A DNA stretch of 64,000 bases, taken from assembly GCA_050735975.1 (NCBI GenBank), contig JBOHVS010000376.1, forward strand, positions 1 to 64,000, in the 5' to 3' direction. Position numbers and translations under genes: made by a program. Shown here piece by piece: positions 8,781 to 17,047 of the stretch (the first letter of the stretch is position 1; the number at the start of each line of letters is the position of its first letter). Below the pieces are notes generated by a model, which saw only the letters and a program-made list of their open reading frames with translations, searched no databases and was not told where the DNA came from. Source of the stretch: DATMBL01 sp050735975 (GTDB lineage Bacteria; Desulfobacterota; Binatia; UBA9968).

Positions 8781-9265
8781 GGCTTGTCAAGTTTTGGCTG
8801 GCCTCGGTAGTGACTCAATTTAGGTTCAGGATGACAGCCCCATCAAGTGTCATTCTGAGGCGTTAGCCGAAGAATCTGGGTTTTGCGAGAGTTGAACGGG
8901 CAGTGGCTCACGAAAATGAGTCACTACCCTGGCCTCGCAGGCTGCCGAAAAAGCCTTATAGGCTTCCTGTCTGCGTGCGATGCACAGGCAGGCGTTGCGC
9001 GCACGGCTGAACGCTCTATTGCCAATTGTCAATGTTTTCGGGCCCCTGATTCGGGCCGATGGGTCCCATCATTGGGTACAGCAATGAAAGCAGGACTCGC
9101 CGCATTGGCCAAATCTGTACTTCGGGCAGCTTGAAGATCACGCGCCAAGGAGTCCGTTCTTGAGTAATTCGTGGCCAATCTTGCCGCCGTCGGCGTGGTA
9201 TGAAAGTTGCCCTTAGAGATTGGCGCCGTGCTTACAGGTTGGCCGAAAAAGAGGGAAAGTAGCGT
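8781..9265. other. intergenic region with repeat fragments
   Basis: About 485 bp with no convincing gene. It holds TGTCATTCTGAGGCGTTAGC (about 8840), a GCAGGCTGCCGAAAAAG unit (about 8938) and the hairpin CCTGTCTGCG...CACAGGCAGG (about 8966-9002) that recurs near 24217-24252. Short readings here lack ribosome sites and family resemblance. Confidence 0.6.
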
Positions 9266-9403
9266 ATGGAACAGGAACTCACTTATTTGATTTTAGGAGC
9301 CGTCCCGACGCTGATCTCCGCGATCGTACTTTCGCGCATTCGATCTTTTCCGAAGCGTGTACATCCAGAGGACTCCGCAGGCTCCGCCGAGGAAATCAAT
9401 TAA
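9266..9403 (+). CDS. possible 45-residue membrane microprotein
   Basis: A short reading frame begins with ATG after a purine-rich AGAGGGA and encodes one plausible transmembrane helix (YLILGAVPTLISAIVL) followed by a basic, then acidic tail. It overlaps the 3-prime end of the VanZ-like gene antisense. I recognise no family. It could be real, or a by-product of the VanZ reading; confidence is low. Confidence 0.25.
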   Translation: MEQELTYLILGAVPTLISAIVLSRIRSFPKRVHPEDSAGSAEEIN

Positions 9404-9760
9404 GACGTCAGCGACGAGCGCGCTACGGCTCGGAACGAAGGCCTGATGCAGCTCGTCGCCGGCGGCATAGAGCAAAACCAGGACAAGAGTCCAAATTGCC
9501 CAACCCCACTTCCAGCTTGCCCGCGCTCCACTGTCAAACGCCCGCAGCAGTAGAACGGATAGAATAAAATACTCGGCCCAGTGACCGAATTTCCGAAACG
9601 CTGAATCAACGGCATCGATCTCTTCTGCCGCGAGGTTGGGAAACAGCCGGGAAACCAGCTCTCTCAATATCGGCGAGGTATTAGCCGACGAAAAAGTATC
9701 GGTGGAGAAATAAAAAATCACCCCGGCCCAGAGCAGAACCGGGGCCCACTTCATGATCAT
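9293..9760 (-). CDS. VanZ family membrane protein
   Basis: The 155-residue protein has four predicted membrane helices and the VanZ signature region. The first helix contains W-A-G-V-I-F-Y-F-S, the middle helix K-F-G-H-W-A-E-Y-F, and the key D-E-L-H-Q-A-F-V-P-S-R-S-A-L-V-A-D-V-L-I-D-F-L-G motif precedes the last helix. VanZ proteins are inner-membrane proteins, linked to low-level teicoplanin resistance in enterococci but mostly of unknown function. ATG at 9760 or 9754 can serve as start. The basic C-terminal tail after the last helix overlaps a possible small gene on the other strand. It follows the MFS gene on the same strand with a 12-bp gap, so the two probably share a transcript. Confidence 0.85.
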   Translation of the reverse strand: MIMKWAPVLLWAGVIFYFSTDTFSSANTSPILRELVSRLFPNLAAEEIDAVDSAFRKFGHWAEYFILSVLLLRAFDSGARASWKWGWAIWTLVLVLLYAAGDELHQAFVPSRSALVADVLIDFLGGACGVLWMYTLRKRSNARKYDRGDQRRDGS

Positions 9761-9772
9761 ACTCAGCTCTGA

Positions 9773-11050
9773 TTATCCCGGTATTGGTTTCCTAAGCAGC
9801 GCGTAAAAACAAGCGGCGATCAGAAATAGCGCAATCAAGGCGGACATCATGGGACCATAGCTTCCGTAGCGGTCGTACACCGCGCCGGCAACCACTGGCC
9901 CGGCGGCGGCTCCCCAAAGGTAAAAGGCGCTCATCGTGCCGCGAATCGTTCCGAAGTATTTTCGCCCAAAGAAGTCGCCCAGCGTTGCCCACCCCACCGG
10001 AAAGATCGATTCGACAACCGTGAAAAGCACGGCAAACAACCACAAATTCCATTCTGATTCACCGTAAGCCAACAAGAAAAGCGACGCTGTGCCGACGAGC
10101 ATGCTTACGGCCATCAGCCTCGGCTTGTTCATGCGATCCGCCAGCCAGCCAAGCAACAAATGGCTGGGAAAACTGACCAACGCCATGGTTGCCAGCAGGG
10201 CGGCTGCGCGTTGCTCGGAAACGCCTTTCCAAACCATCATCGGAATAAAATGCACGGTGATCGTGTTAAACGCCGCTACGCGCCCGATGGTTGCTAGAAT
10301 CATCAACCAGAAGGCCGAAGTTTTCATCGCCTCCCTAACAGTGAAACTAATTTCCGGTTTCTGCGCGTGCGGTAAGGCGGATTGAGAAGAAGTCGAAGCA
10401 CTCGCTGCCGAGAACTTCTCCGGAGATTCTCCGTCCGGAAGCAAGCCCATACTCTCAGGAGAGCGGCGCACCGGAAGCGCCAGTGGAATTCCTATGACGA
10501 TCAGTCCGAGTCCCGCGATGAAGGCGCCGTAGCGCCAGCCCCATGTGTGAACGGCCAAAGCAAGCAATGGGGTAATAAGCGTTCCACCTAAGCTTATCGC
10601 GGAGCTGATAAGAGTCATGGCCAGCCCGCGGCGGCGAATGAACCAGGAATTAGCCAAAACCATCGGCGAATGCATAAAGCCCGCTGAAAATGCGAGCGAG
10701 ATGACGCCTAAGTAGACCGCGAGAAAGGCATAGTAGCTGTTGACGGTTGCGAGAAGCATGTAACCAATGCCCGACAACGTGATCGCGATCATAATCATAG
10801 GGCGAGGACCGAAGCGGTCAATGAGGTAACCGGCGAACGGGCCCTCGATGGCTCCCTCGGCTCGAGCTAGTGAGAACGCCAGGGATGTGGCCGCCCGGCT
10901 CAACCCCAGTTCCTGAGTGATGGGCAGGAAAAAGACCGTGAATCCGTAAAGATGAAATCCTCCGCCAAGAAGCCGGATAGCGCAGCCTACGGCGACCATG
11001 CGCCAGCCGTAATAGACTCCGCTGAACTTGGGTTTGAGTAGATCGAGCAT
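9773..11050 (-). CDS. major facilitator superfamily transporter (monocarboxylate/oxalate-type)
   Basis: The 425-residue protein has about 12 hydrophobic segments and an MFS fold: an N-terminal half with Y-Y-G-W near residue 13, the D-R-F-G-P-R loop between helices 2 and 3, and a second half with L-A-D-R-M-N-K-P. The Y-x-W start and overall length resemble the oxalate/formate and monocarboxylate porter branch, usually proton-coupled exchange of organic anions. That branch assignment is inference. It sits upstream of vanZ on the same strand. The region between it and the next upstream gene (11051-11411) carries only repeats, so its promoter is probably there. Confidence 0.85.
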   Translation of the reverse strand: MLDLLKPKFSGVYYGWRMVAVGCAIRLLGGGFHLYGFTVFFLPITQELGLSRAATSLAFSLARAEGAIEGPFAGYLIDRFGPRPMIMIAITLSGIGYMLLATVNSYYAFLAVYLGVISLAFSAGFMHSPMVLANSWFIRRRGLAMTLISSAISLGGTLITPLLALAVHTWGWRYGAFIAGLGLIVIGIPLALPVRRSPESMGLLPDGESPEKFSAASASTSSQSALPHAQKPEISFTVREAMKTSAFWLMILATIGRVAAFNTITVHFIPMMVWKGVSEQRAAALLATMALVSFPSHLLLGWLADRMNKPRLMAVSMLVGTASLFLLAYGESEWNLWLFAVLFTVVESIFPVGWATLGDFFGRKYFGTIRGTMSAFYLWGAAAGPVVAGAVYDRYGSYGPMMSALIALFLIAACFYALLRKPIPG

Positions 11051-11411
11051 TTTGCGCTAGTCAGGCACTAATCGGGCTTTGTGCTTCCTGAGGCATGCTG
11101 AATCCGGTCGCCTGAAGGTGGACAAAAGACTTCGTCACTCCCGCGGATCCGCCGGAGGACGGGTCAGCCGTAGGCTGAAGCGGAAGTCTAGGAATGAAAA
11201 CGCCTCTGCATCCCGTTTTACGGGAATACCCAGAGAGAAAAGTCTTGATACGTGTTAATCACGCAAGCAGCCGGTAGTCAACAGAACTGTCAAATGAATC
11301 TAAACCTAAAATCGCAAACAAGAAAGATTCTTCGCTCTGCCAGACTGTGTTAAAACTCTCCGTTCGCGCTCCAACCAGGCTCAGCACGAACGGGCACCGG
11401 ACCCGGGCTGC
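11051..11411. other. intergenic region containing a CGTTCG-type palindromic repeat
   Basis: No gene is seen. A CCCGC...GCGGAAG arrangement lies at about 11135-11200. At 11342-11403 is the reverse complement of the unit at 59402-59462 (contains CCGTTCGCGCTCC and GCTCAGCACGAACGG). The repeat ends just before the stop of the M24-like gene. Confidence 0.6.
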
Positions 11412-12566
11412 TTAACCTTTGCACGTCACCCATTCCCTTGCGTAGCTATTCAAACTTTCGCAGCCGTTCCCGGTTACGACAAGCGTCTCGCCGAATTGCA
11501 AGCCCATCTTTTCATCCTTCGTGATCAGGTTGGGCTGAATTACAATAACCATGTTTTCGCGGAAGATCATTTCTGTTGAATCGTGACGCTTCGTGGTCTT
11601 GGTTTGAAAGATAGGGGGATACTGGTTCACGCCATGAACCAGGTCGTCGTAGATGCTGTAGCCCCGCTGGTGGATAATCTCGGCGGCCTCTTCGGCTTCG
11701 GAGGTCGACGTTCCATCCTTGATTCCCGCCGTCAGCGTTTCAAACGCTTCGACTGCCGCGTCGTGCATCTTGAGCCATTCAAGGGTCGGTCCTTCGCCGA
11801 TGGAAAATGTGCGATGAATCTGCCCGCTGTATCCCGAGTACGCGCCGCTGATCTCGGTGATCAAGCAATCGCCTTTTTGAAGCTTGCGGCTGGAGTGAAA
11901 CTGCGCGGGAACGGGGAAGTCCGGACTACGCATGGCCATGCTGCTCATGAAGTGAATTCCGGCATAGCCGCCCTGCTTGAGATACACAGGCTCGATCAGA
12001 TATGGAATTTCGTCCTCACGCATGCCCTCTTTCAAGCCTTCGGCCAGAGCCTTGATCGATTGATCGGTCAGCCTCGACGCGAGGCGAATCCGCTCGATCT
12101 CCTCAGTGCTCCGCACCGTCCGCATCATCCGCATCTTACCGCCCAGATCAGTAAACGCGGCATTTGGGAATTTCTCGCGCAGCTTAACGTAGTGTTGATA
12201 TGGGATGGCGCCGACCAGGCCGATGTTTCGAGATTCCAAGCCGCGTTCCCGGAGTAGCTCTAAAACGCTGTTGCTGGTGTTTGCGCCAGCCCAGCGAACA
12301 TCCTTTACAACCGACATCACCCGAGCCATGGGAAAATGATTGAAGAGTTGCATGAGCACGACGGGGTCTTTGTCCTTTTGCATGAGCACATAAGCTTCCC
12401 GGCTGCTGGGCCAGTCGGTCAGCCAATAAACGTCCGAGGCGTAACGTCCCGTGCCATAAACCAAAAGGGCGTCCACTCCCTCTTGATCCATCAAAGTTTT
12501 AGCCTTCCTGTGGCGCGAAGCCATTTCCTCATTCGAGAATGTCGGAAAATCAGATCGTTGCCTCAT
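11412..12566 (-). CDS. M24 (pita-bread) family protein with altered metal ligands
   Basis: The 384-residue protein has a creatinase-type N-terminal domain (about 10-150) and a C-terminal M24 aminopeptidase domain. The five metal-ligand positions of M24 peptidases (D, D, H, E, E) read E238, Q249, H311, Q344 and E360, so three of five are changed. His and the last Glu remain. Creatinase, a metal-free member of the fold, also keeps His and Glu while losing metal ligands, so a metal-independent C-N hydrolase activity is plausible. It could also be an inactive or differently metallated peptidase. Its closest relative in the window is the broken fragment at 1498-1734. The neighbours are an MFS carrier on the same strand and a divergent methyltransferase. 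Confidence 0.8.
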   Translation of the reverse strand: MRQRSDFPTFSNEEMASRHRKAKTLMDQEGVDALLVYGTGRYASDVYWLTDWPSSREAYVLMQKDKDPVVLMQLFNHFPMARVMSVVKDVRWAGANTSNSVLELLRERGLESRNIGLVGAIPYQHYVKLREKFPNAAFTDLGGKMRMMRTVRSTEEIERIRLASRLTDQSIKALAEGLKEGMREDEIPYLIEPVYLKQGGYAGIHFMSSMAMRSPDFPVPAQFHSSRKLQKGDCLITEISGAYSGYSGQIHRTFSIGEGPTLEWLKMHDAAVEAFETLTAGIKDGTSTSEAEEAAEIIHQRGYSIYDDLVHGVNQYPPIFQTKTTKRHDSTEMIFRENMVIVIQPNLITKDEKMGLQFGETLVVTGNGCESLNSYAREWVTCKG

Positions 12567-12767
12567 GATTGAGTCCCCCTAAGCAGTATTCGTGTCTGTG
12601 TTTCGATGAGCGAATTCCTTCTGTAGCATTGATTCGGTTTTATGAGCAATAGCACGATCCTGCGATCCTTAACTCACTCTACGCCAAAGGTCGTACTGGA
12701 CATTGCTTCCTCGACATGCAAATGTTTTACGGAGCTTAAAATTTACCTGCATCGACGGAGAAAAAAC

Positions 12768-13625
12768 ATGAATAGATCGTTTTTTGCGCATCGCGCTCTG
12801 ATAGCGCTCTGTCTGTCCGTGATTACAGCCTGTGGTTTTGCGCAGGCGCAGCCGGCCACGGAATACCAACCACAGGTTGGGCAGGAGGGGAAGGACGTGA
12901 TCTGGGTGCCGACCCCGCAGGCCTTGGTGGACAAGATGCTCGACCTGGCGAAAGTCACGCCGCAAGATTACGTTATTGATCTCGGCTCGGGCGATGGGCG
13001 GACGGTTATTACCGCAGCCAAGCGCGGCGCTCGCGCGCTCGGCATCGAATACAATCCGGAGATGGTCGAGCTATCGAAGCGCAATGCTGCCAAAGAAGGC
13101 GTCGGCGACAGAGGCAGTTTTGTCAAATCCGACCTCTTTGAGAGCGATTTCTCACAGGCCACAGTCATTACGATGTTTTTATTGCCTGAGATAAATCTGA
13201 AGCTTCGCCCGAAGATCCTCGATCTCAAGCCCGGCACTCGGATTGTTTCGAATTCCTTCACGATGGGAGAATGGAAGGCGGACGAAGAAGCCACCGTCAA
13301 AAACGGTTGCGCATCCTACTGCACGGCTCTTCTGTGGATTGTGCCGGCGAAAGTGGAGGGCGCCTGGAAGGTGCCGCAAGGAGAGCTAACGCTTAAGCAA
13401 AAGTTTCAGATGCTGTCTGGAACGCTCAAATCCGGCAATGTTGCCGCGCCGATCACCAATGGCAGGCTGAACGGCGATCAGATCAGTTTCACCGCAGGCG
13501 GCGCCCAATACACCGGCCGGGTGAGCGGTAACACGATCGAGGGAACCGTGAGATCGGCGGGCATCGATAAAAATTGGACAGCCTCCCGTACAGCGAAGGC
13601 CGCTGCGACACCTTCACAGTCTTGA
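12768..13625 (+). CDS. signal-peptide-bearing class I SAM methyltransferase
   Basis: The protein of 285 residues begins MNRSFFAHRA, with a hydrophobic stretch and either a lipobox (I-T-A-C22) or an A-Q-A cleavage site. It therefore appears exported or lipid-anchored. The methyltransferase domain follows: V-P-T-P near 47, motif I DLGSGDGR (71-78) and the acidic residue E94 in GIEYNP. The last ~70 residues (from about 215) form a separate beta-rich region of unknown role. ATG 12768 is supported by GGAG eight bases upstream; a reading from 12642 adds 42 residues with no family features. A SAM-dependent enzyme outside the cytoplasm is unusual; the family is known with such leaders, but the substrate is not established. 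Confidence 0.75.
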   Translation: MNRSFFAHRALIALCLSVITACGFAQAQPATEYQPQVGQEGKDVIWVPTPQALVDKMLDLAKVTPQDYVIDLGSGDGRTVITAAKRGARALGIEYNPEMVELSKRNAAKEGVGDRGSFVKSDLFESDFSQATVITMFLLPEINLKLRPKILDLKPGTRIVSNSFTMGEWKADEEATVKNGCASYCTALLWIVPAKVEGAWKVPQGELTLKQKFQMLSGTLKSGNVAAPITNGRLNGDQISFTAGGAQYTGRVSGNTIEGTVRSAGIDKNWTASRTAKAAATPSQS

Positions 13626-13690
13626 GCGAGTGCTGCAGGAATCTACTATTTGCCGTTTACCCTTCGAGACACGCCCAGGGCGAACGGCAA

Positions 13691-13714
13691 ACGAGTCTTT
13701 TTCAGCAGCCTGCT
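13691..13714. repeat. half-copy of the TCTTTTTCAGCAGCCTGC repeat
   Basis: ACGAGTCTTTTTCAGCAGCC followed by TGCT touches the stop codon of the amidohydrolase gene at 13713 and equals one end of the element at 3037-3113. Confidence 0.6.
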
Positions 13715-14717
13715 AAAGCTTCAACAACCGTCTAGCATTCCCCTCCAACATCAACTGCTTTTCCGACTCAGGGCAGTCCAGCGCTTCGATTTTTTCGACG
13801 GCCTTCCAATCACCGAGGTTATACGGGTAGTCGGTGCCGACCATGATGTGATCCGCTCCGGCGAGCCGGCGCAGATAGTCGATGGTATCGACGCGGTAGA
13901 TCATGTTGTCATAGTAGATGTTCTTCAAATAGGCGCTGGGGGGTTTCTGGGCCTGGGGCGCGCGGGCGCCGGCACGCACCTGGAATCCCTGATCGAAGCG
14001 GCCTAAATGGTAGGGGAAAAATCCACCGCCATGCAGAACGCAGAGTTTCAGATTAGGAAAGCGATCAAAGACGCCGCTGTAGGTCATATAGCCCAGCGAG
14101 AGGGCGCTGTCCGCCGGATTGCCGCAAATCAGCTTCAATCCGTAAGGCCCCATGCGTTCGGCCCCAGCGACGTCTTCCGGATGCATTACAATCAACGCAT
14201 CGAGTTCCTCAGCTTTTTTCCAAAACGGATCGAAGTCATGGCTATTGTAGTACTGACCGTTGACGTTTGAACCGATGTAACCACCGGAAAGCTTTAACTC
14301 GCGTACGGCCTGCTCCAGGACTTTGGCGGCTCGCGGCGGATCTTGCAAGGGAACAGCGGCGATTCCCACGAACCGGTCAGGATGCTTCTTGATCAGCTCC
14401 TTGATCCCTTCGTTGTACAGCCGGCACCAGTTCTCGCCTTGCTCGCCGGTCAGTTGATATCCGAGGGTAGCTGTATGCGATTCCAGCGCGGCGACGGCGA
14501 GTTTAGACTCTTGCATCATTGCCAGGCGGGCCTCGACGGCGGCCAGGTTTGGATGCAAGACAAACTGCGGCGCTCCCGCGAACGAGAGCGCCTTCTCGCC
14601 GTCTTTGGTTTCTGAAAGCTCAACGCCCAGGCTTCGGCCGTGACGCTTGGCTTCTTCCAGAAGACTCGACGGGACATAGTGGTGATGAATATCGATGGCG
14701 GAAATTGACATGGACAT
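13713..14717 (-). CDS. ACMSD-like amidohydrolase (aminocarboxymuconate-semialdehyde decarboxylase family)
   Basis: The 334-residue TIM-barrel protein has the metal site D9-I-H11-H-H13, H179 (VMHPED), H229 in VLHGGGFFPYHLGR and D296 in GTDYPYN. The HGGG...P-Y-H-x-G-R and G-T-D-Y-P segments place it closer to ACMSD-type decarboxylases than the D-A-D-G-H group at 1797 and 19234. Such enzymes decarboxylate or hydrolyse ring-cleavage products or hydroxybenzoates; the substrate here is unknown. The start at 14717 has GGAAGGA upstream; ATG 14711 is an alternative. It is on the same strand as the D-aminoacylase-like gene upstream, separated by a repeat. Confidence 0.85.
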   Translation of the reverse strand: MSMSISAIDIHHHYVPSSLLEEAKRHGRSLGVELSETKDGEKALSFAGAPQFVLHPNLAAVEARLAMMQESKLAVAALESHTATLGYQLTGEQGENWCRLYNEGIKELIKKHPDRFVGIAAVPLQDPPRAAKVLEQAVRELKLSGGYIGSNVNGQYYNSHDFDPFWKKAEELDALIVMHPEDVAGAERMGPYGLKLICGNPADSALSLGYMTYSGVFDRFPNLKLCVLHGGGFFPYHLGRFDQGFQVRAGARAPQAQKPPSAYLKNIYYDNMIYRVDTIDYLRRLAGADHIMVGTDYPYNLGDWKAVEKIEALDCPESEKQLMLEGNARRLLKL

Positions 14718-14775
14718 TTTGATCCTTCCAAATGATGCGGTAATGATTATCCCGCGGGAGCGACTTTGTCTGAAC

Positions 14776-14860
14776 CAGAGAATAGATTCTTCGCTCCGCT
14801 CAGAATGACATTTGCGAGCGATGTCATCCTGAACGAAGTGAACGATCTAAAGTATTTTAA
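14776..14860. repeat. palindromic repeat (ATTCTTCGCTCCGCTCAGAATGACA type)
   Basis: TTCTTCGCTCCGCTCAGAAT and TGTCATCCTGAACGAAGTGA form a loose inverted pair, the common dispersed palindrome family also seen at 1436-1505, 8840-8880 and 59470-59515. Confidence 0.65.
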
Positions 14861-14871
14861 CTCACCAGGAT

Positions 14872-16539
14872 CTAGTTCGTCTTGCAGATTTGTTGCCGCC
14901 GGACTTTGCCGGGAAAAACGTCATTGCAATGGCCGTCCTCTACGACCGTCCGGCCATTGACGATCACGGCCTTCATTCCGGGCGGATGTCGCTGCACTTC
15001 CTGCGCATCGATGATTTCAGGCAGCTTTTTGCTGACCAGGTCATCGATCTTGTCGGCGTCAAATACAGTAATATCGGCCGGCATTCCTTCTTTCAGGACG
15101 CCGCGGTTCAGCCGGAGTTTCTGCGCCGGGAATCCGGTCAATTTCCAGACCGCTTGTTCGAGGCCGAACAGATTCTTTTCACGCCGCCAATATCCTAGCA
15201 CTTTCGTCGGTGCGCCGTGCCAGAAGAAGCGATCCAGATGCGCGCCGACGTCAGTGCCGATCAGGCTCGTGTCGGACTTGATCATTTCCGCCAGAAGTTC
15301 CATGTGGGCGTTCGCCAGGCCGTAATAGACACCGCGAGAACGGAGGTTGTCTTCGAGCCAGGTATCGAAGAAGGCGTCGACCGGCGGCTTCTCGGTGATG
15401 CGCGCGATTTCTTGGGCGTTCTTGAGCTCGAGCCTTTTCAGCCCGGGGTTTTCAATGTGCTCGAAGACGACCCGGTCCCAACCGTGCCATTCGACGAATT
15501 CCGGTTTCCCCGCTGCCGCCATGCGCTCTTGCTCCAATTTTCTTCTAATATCTTTGTTCTCAAGCTGGGCCCGAAGGTCGCTTGAACCCTTGATTGCCTC
15601 CCAGGTCGGCAGGCCGTTCAGGAAGAAGCAATCGTCGATCGTAAAGCGGCGAATGTGCTGGTACGGGATCACCACGCCATAGATGTCTTGGCCGCGCTTT
15701 TGGGCTTCCGCCATATAAGTCATCGCCTTTGGGCCGTCGGATTTTTCTCCCGGTCGGACGCGGAACTCATTGCCGATTTGCGTCGCGTGAATCCTTTCGA
15801 GCATCGCCGGTACGCCGGTTTCCGGCTTGAGTATCATGCTGAATCCGTTGAACTGAAAGCAGCCGTTGAAGTCGCTTGCCACGTTTGCCAACTCAACGAT
15901 TTCGTCGTGTGAAGCGAAGGTGCTGGGGGTTCCGGCGTGGATAGCGGGGCCGCCGCGCGGGCTCGTGGAGAAGCCGATGGCGCCCAACTCCATTCCTTCA
16001 CGCACCATTTTTTTCATCGCGTCGAGTTCTTCAGGGTTCGCTTCTCTGGCATAGGCAGCTTCGCCCATGACCGTCAGTCGCACAGGAGAATGAGGCATCA
16101 AAGGGGCGACGTTCACGGCGATTTTACCTTCAATATAGTTCAGGTATTCACCATAGGTATTCCATCTCCAATCCTTGTCATCGACGTATTTGTCCAACAC
16201 GCGCCGTAGATAATTAACCAGAACCTGGCGCGGCTCGGTTTTCTGCGGCACCGGCGCGCAAGAGGCTCCGCAGTCGCCGATCACGATGGTTGTCACCCCG
16301 TAGTTCACGACAGGGTTGCCATGCGGGTACTGCACGACGAAAGCATCCATGTGGGTATGGGAGTCGATGAAGCCCGGCGCGACCACGTGTCCTTTGGCGT
16401 CTATCTCTTTTTTCCCAGCGCCGACGTTCTTACCGATAGCTGTGATCTTTTCATCTTCGACGGCGACATCGGCTTCGAATCCGGCGCTTCCAGTGCCGTC
16501 CACCACCAGTCCGTTTCGGATCACCAAGTCATGAGCCAT
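14872..16539 (-). CDS. D-aminoacylase/N-acyl-D-amino-acid deacylase-like amidohydrolase
   Basis: The 555-residue protein has the amidohydrolase 3 layout. A small beta-sandwich start (VIRNGLVVDGTG) leads into P-G-F-I-D-S-H61-T-H63-M-D and a bridging Cys90 in GDCGASCAP, the hallmark of the D-aminoacylase branch. G-T-D-V-G-A-H-L-D follows, and the C-terminal sandwich ends in G-x-P-A-D-I-T-V-F-D. Known members remove acyl groups from N-acyl-D-amino acids; related members act on other amides. It is longer than typical D-aminoacylases (~480-500) by an insertion in the middle. ATG 16539 follows GGAGG at ten bases; a GTG two codons upstream is too close to that site. Cytoplasmic; no signal peptide. 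Confidence 0.82.
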   Translation of the reverse strand: MAHDLVIRNGLVVDGTGSAGFEADVAVEDEKITAIGKNVGAGKKEIDAKGHVVAPGFIDSHTHMDAFVVQYPHGNPVVNYGVTTIVIGDCGASCAPVPQKTEPRQVLVNYLRRVLDKYVDDKDWRWNTYGEYLNYIEGKIAVNVAPLMPHSPVRLTVMGEAAYAREANPEELDAMKKMVREGMELGAIGFSTSPRGGPAIHAGTPSTFASHDEIVELANVASDFNGCFQFNGFSMILKPETGVPAMLERIHATQIGNEFRVRPGEKSDGPKAMTYMAEAQKRGQDIYGVVIPYQHIRRFTIDDCFFLNGLPTWEAIKGSSDLRAQLENKDIRRKLEQERMAAAGKPEFVEWHGWDRVVFEHIENPGLKRLELKNAQEIARITEKPPVDAFFDTWLEDNLRSRGVYYGLANAHMELLAEMIKSDTSLIGTDVGAHLDRFFWHGAPTKVLGYWRREKNLFGLEQAVWKLTGFPAQKLRLNRGVLKEGMPADITVFDADKIDDLVSKKLPEIIDAQEVQRHPPGMKAVIVNGRTVVEDGHCNDVFPGKVRRQQICKTN

Positions 16540-16559
16540 AATCACGGAACCTCCTTCTT

Positions 16560-16905
16560 GAGATAATTCGCTTATCCCACCTAACTCGGGCGGCTGTCAA
16601 CCGTACTCAAGCCGCTGAAAAAAGGCCCATCTGCTTCGTGTCGGTCACGAAGTTCTGATTCATCGCGCCAAGACGCCAAGCCCGGCAATAGACCTTATCT
16701 TCGACCCACTCTCAACCAGCCTTAACCTCAACCTGCTTTATCCCTTAGCGTCCTTTGCCCCTTTGCGCGAGATAAAGTTTGTCGGATGCTTTTTCATCCG
16801 GCCAGGACGCAGAAGGACGGTTAGGCTTTTTAGACCAAGGACTTTGCAGTAGTTATCGACGCTGGAACCTTTTAATTCTTGCGAGACTTCAACTCTCCTC
16901 CGAAA
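16560..16905. repeat. intergenic region with repeat fragments (CGCCAAGACGCCAAG type)
   Basis: No gene is seen. It includes CGCGCCAAGACGCCAAG (about 16661), CCTTAACCTCAACC (about 16725) and CCTTTGCGCGAGA-like text (about 16755-16775). The first and last match the repeat at 38637-38721. A GCCGCTGAAAAAAGGCC hairpin lies near 16610. Confidence 0.6.
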
Positions 16906-16942
16906 GCAAAAAGCCCGGCTGGATGGGGACCCAGTCCGGGCT
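16906..16942 (-). terminator. rho-independent terminator after the MDR-amidohydrolase-tctBA operon
   Basis: Read on the minus strand, AGCCCGGACTGG and CCAGCCGGGCT form a strong GC-rich stem with a short loop, followed at once by TTTTT. It lies about 105 bp past the tctA stop and would end the operon transcript. Confidence 0.8.
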
Positions 16943-17047
16943 ATGATAGTTAACCGAGGTTTTAGCCGTATCCGGCAAAACGCGTTGACTATGGATCATG
17001 AAAACGCATGCAGCTGTATCCCGTGTTCTGTGCGCCGGCCGCCAAAA

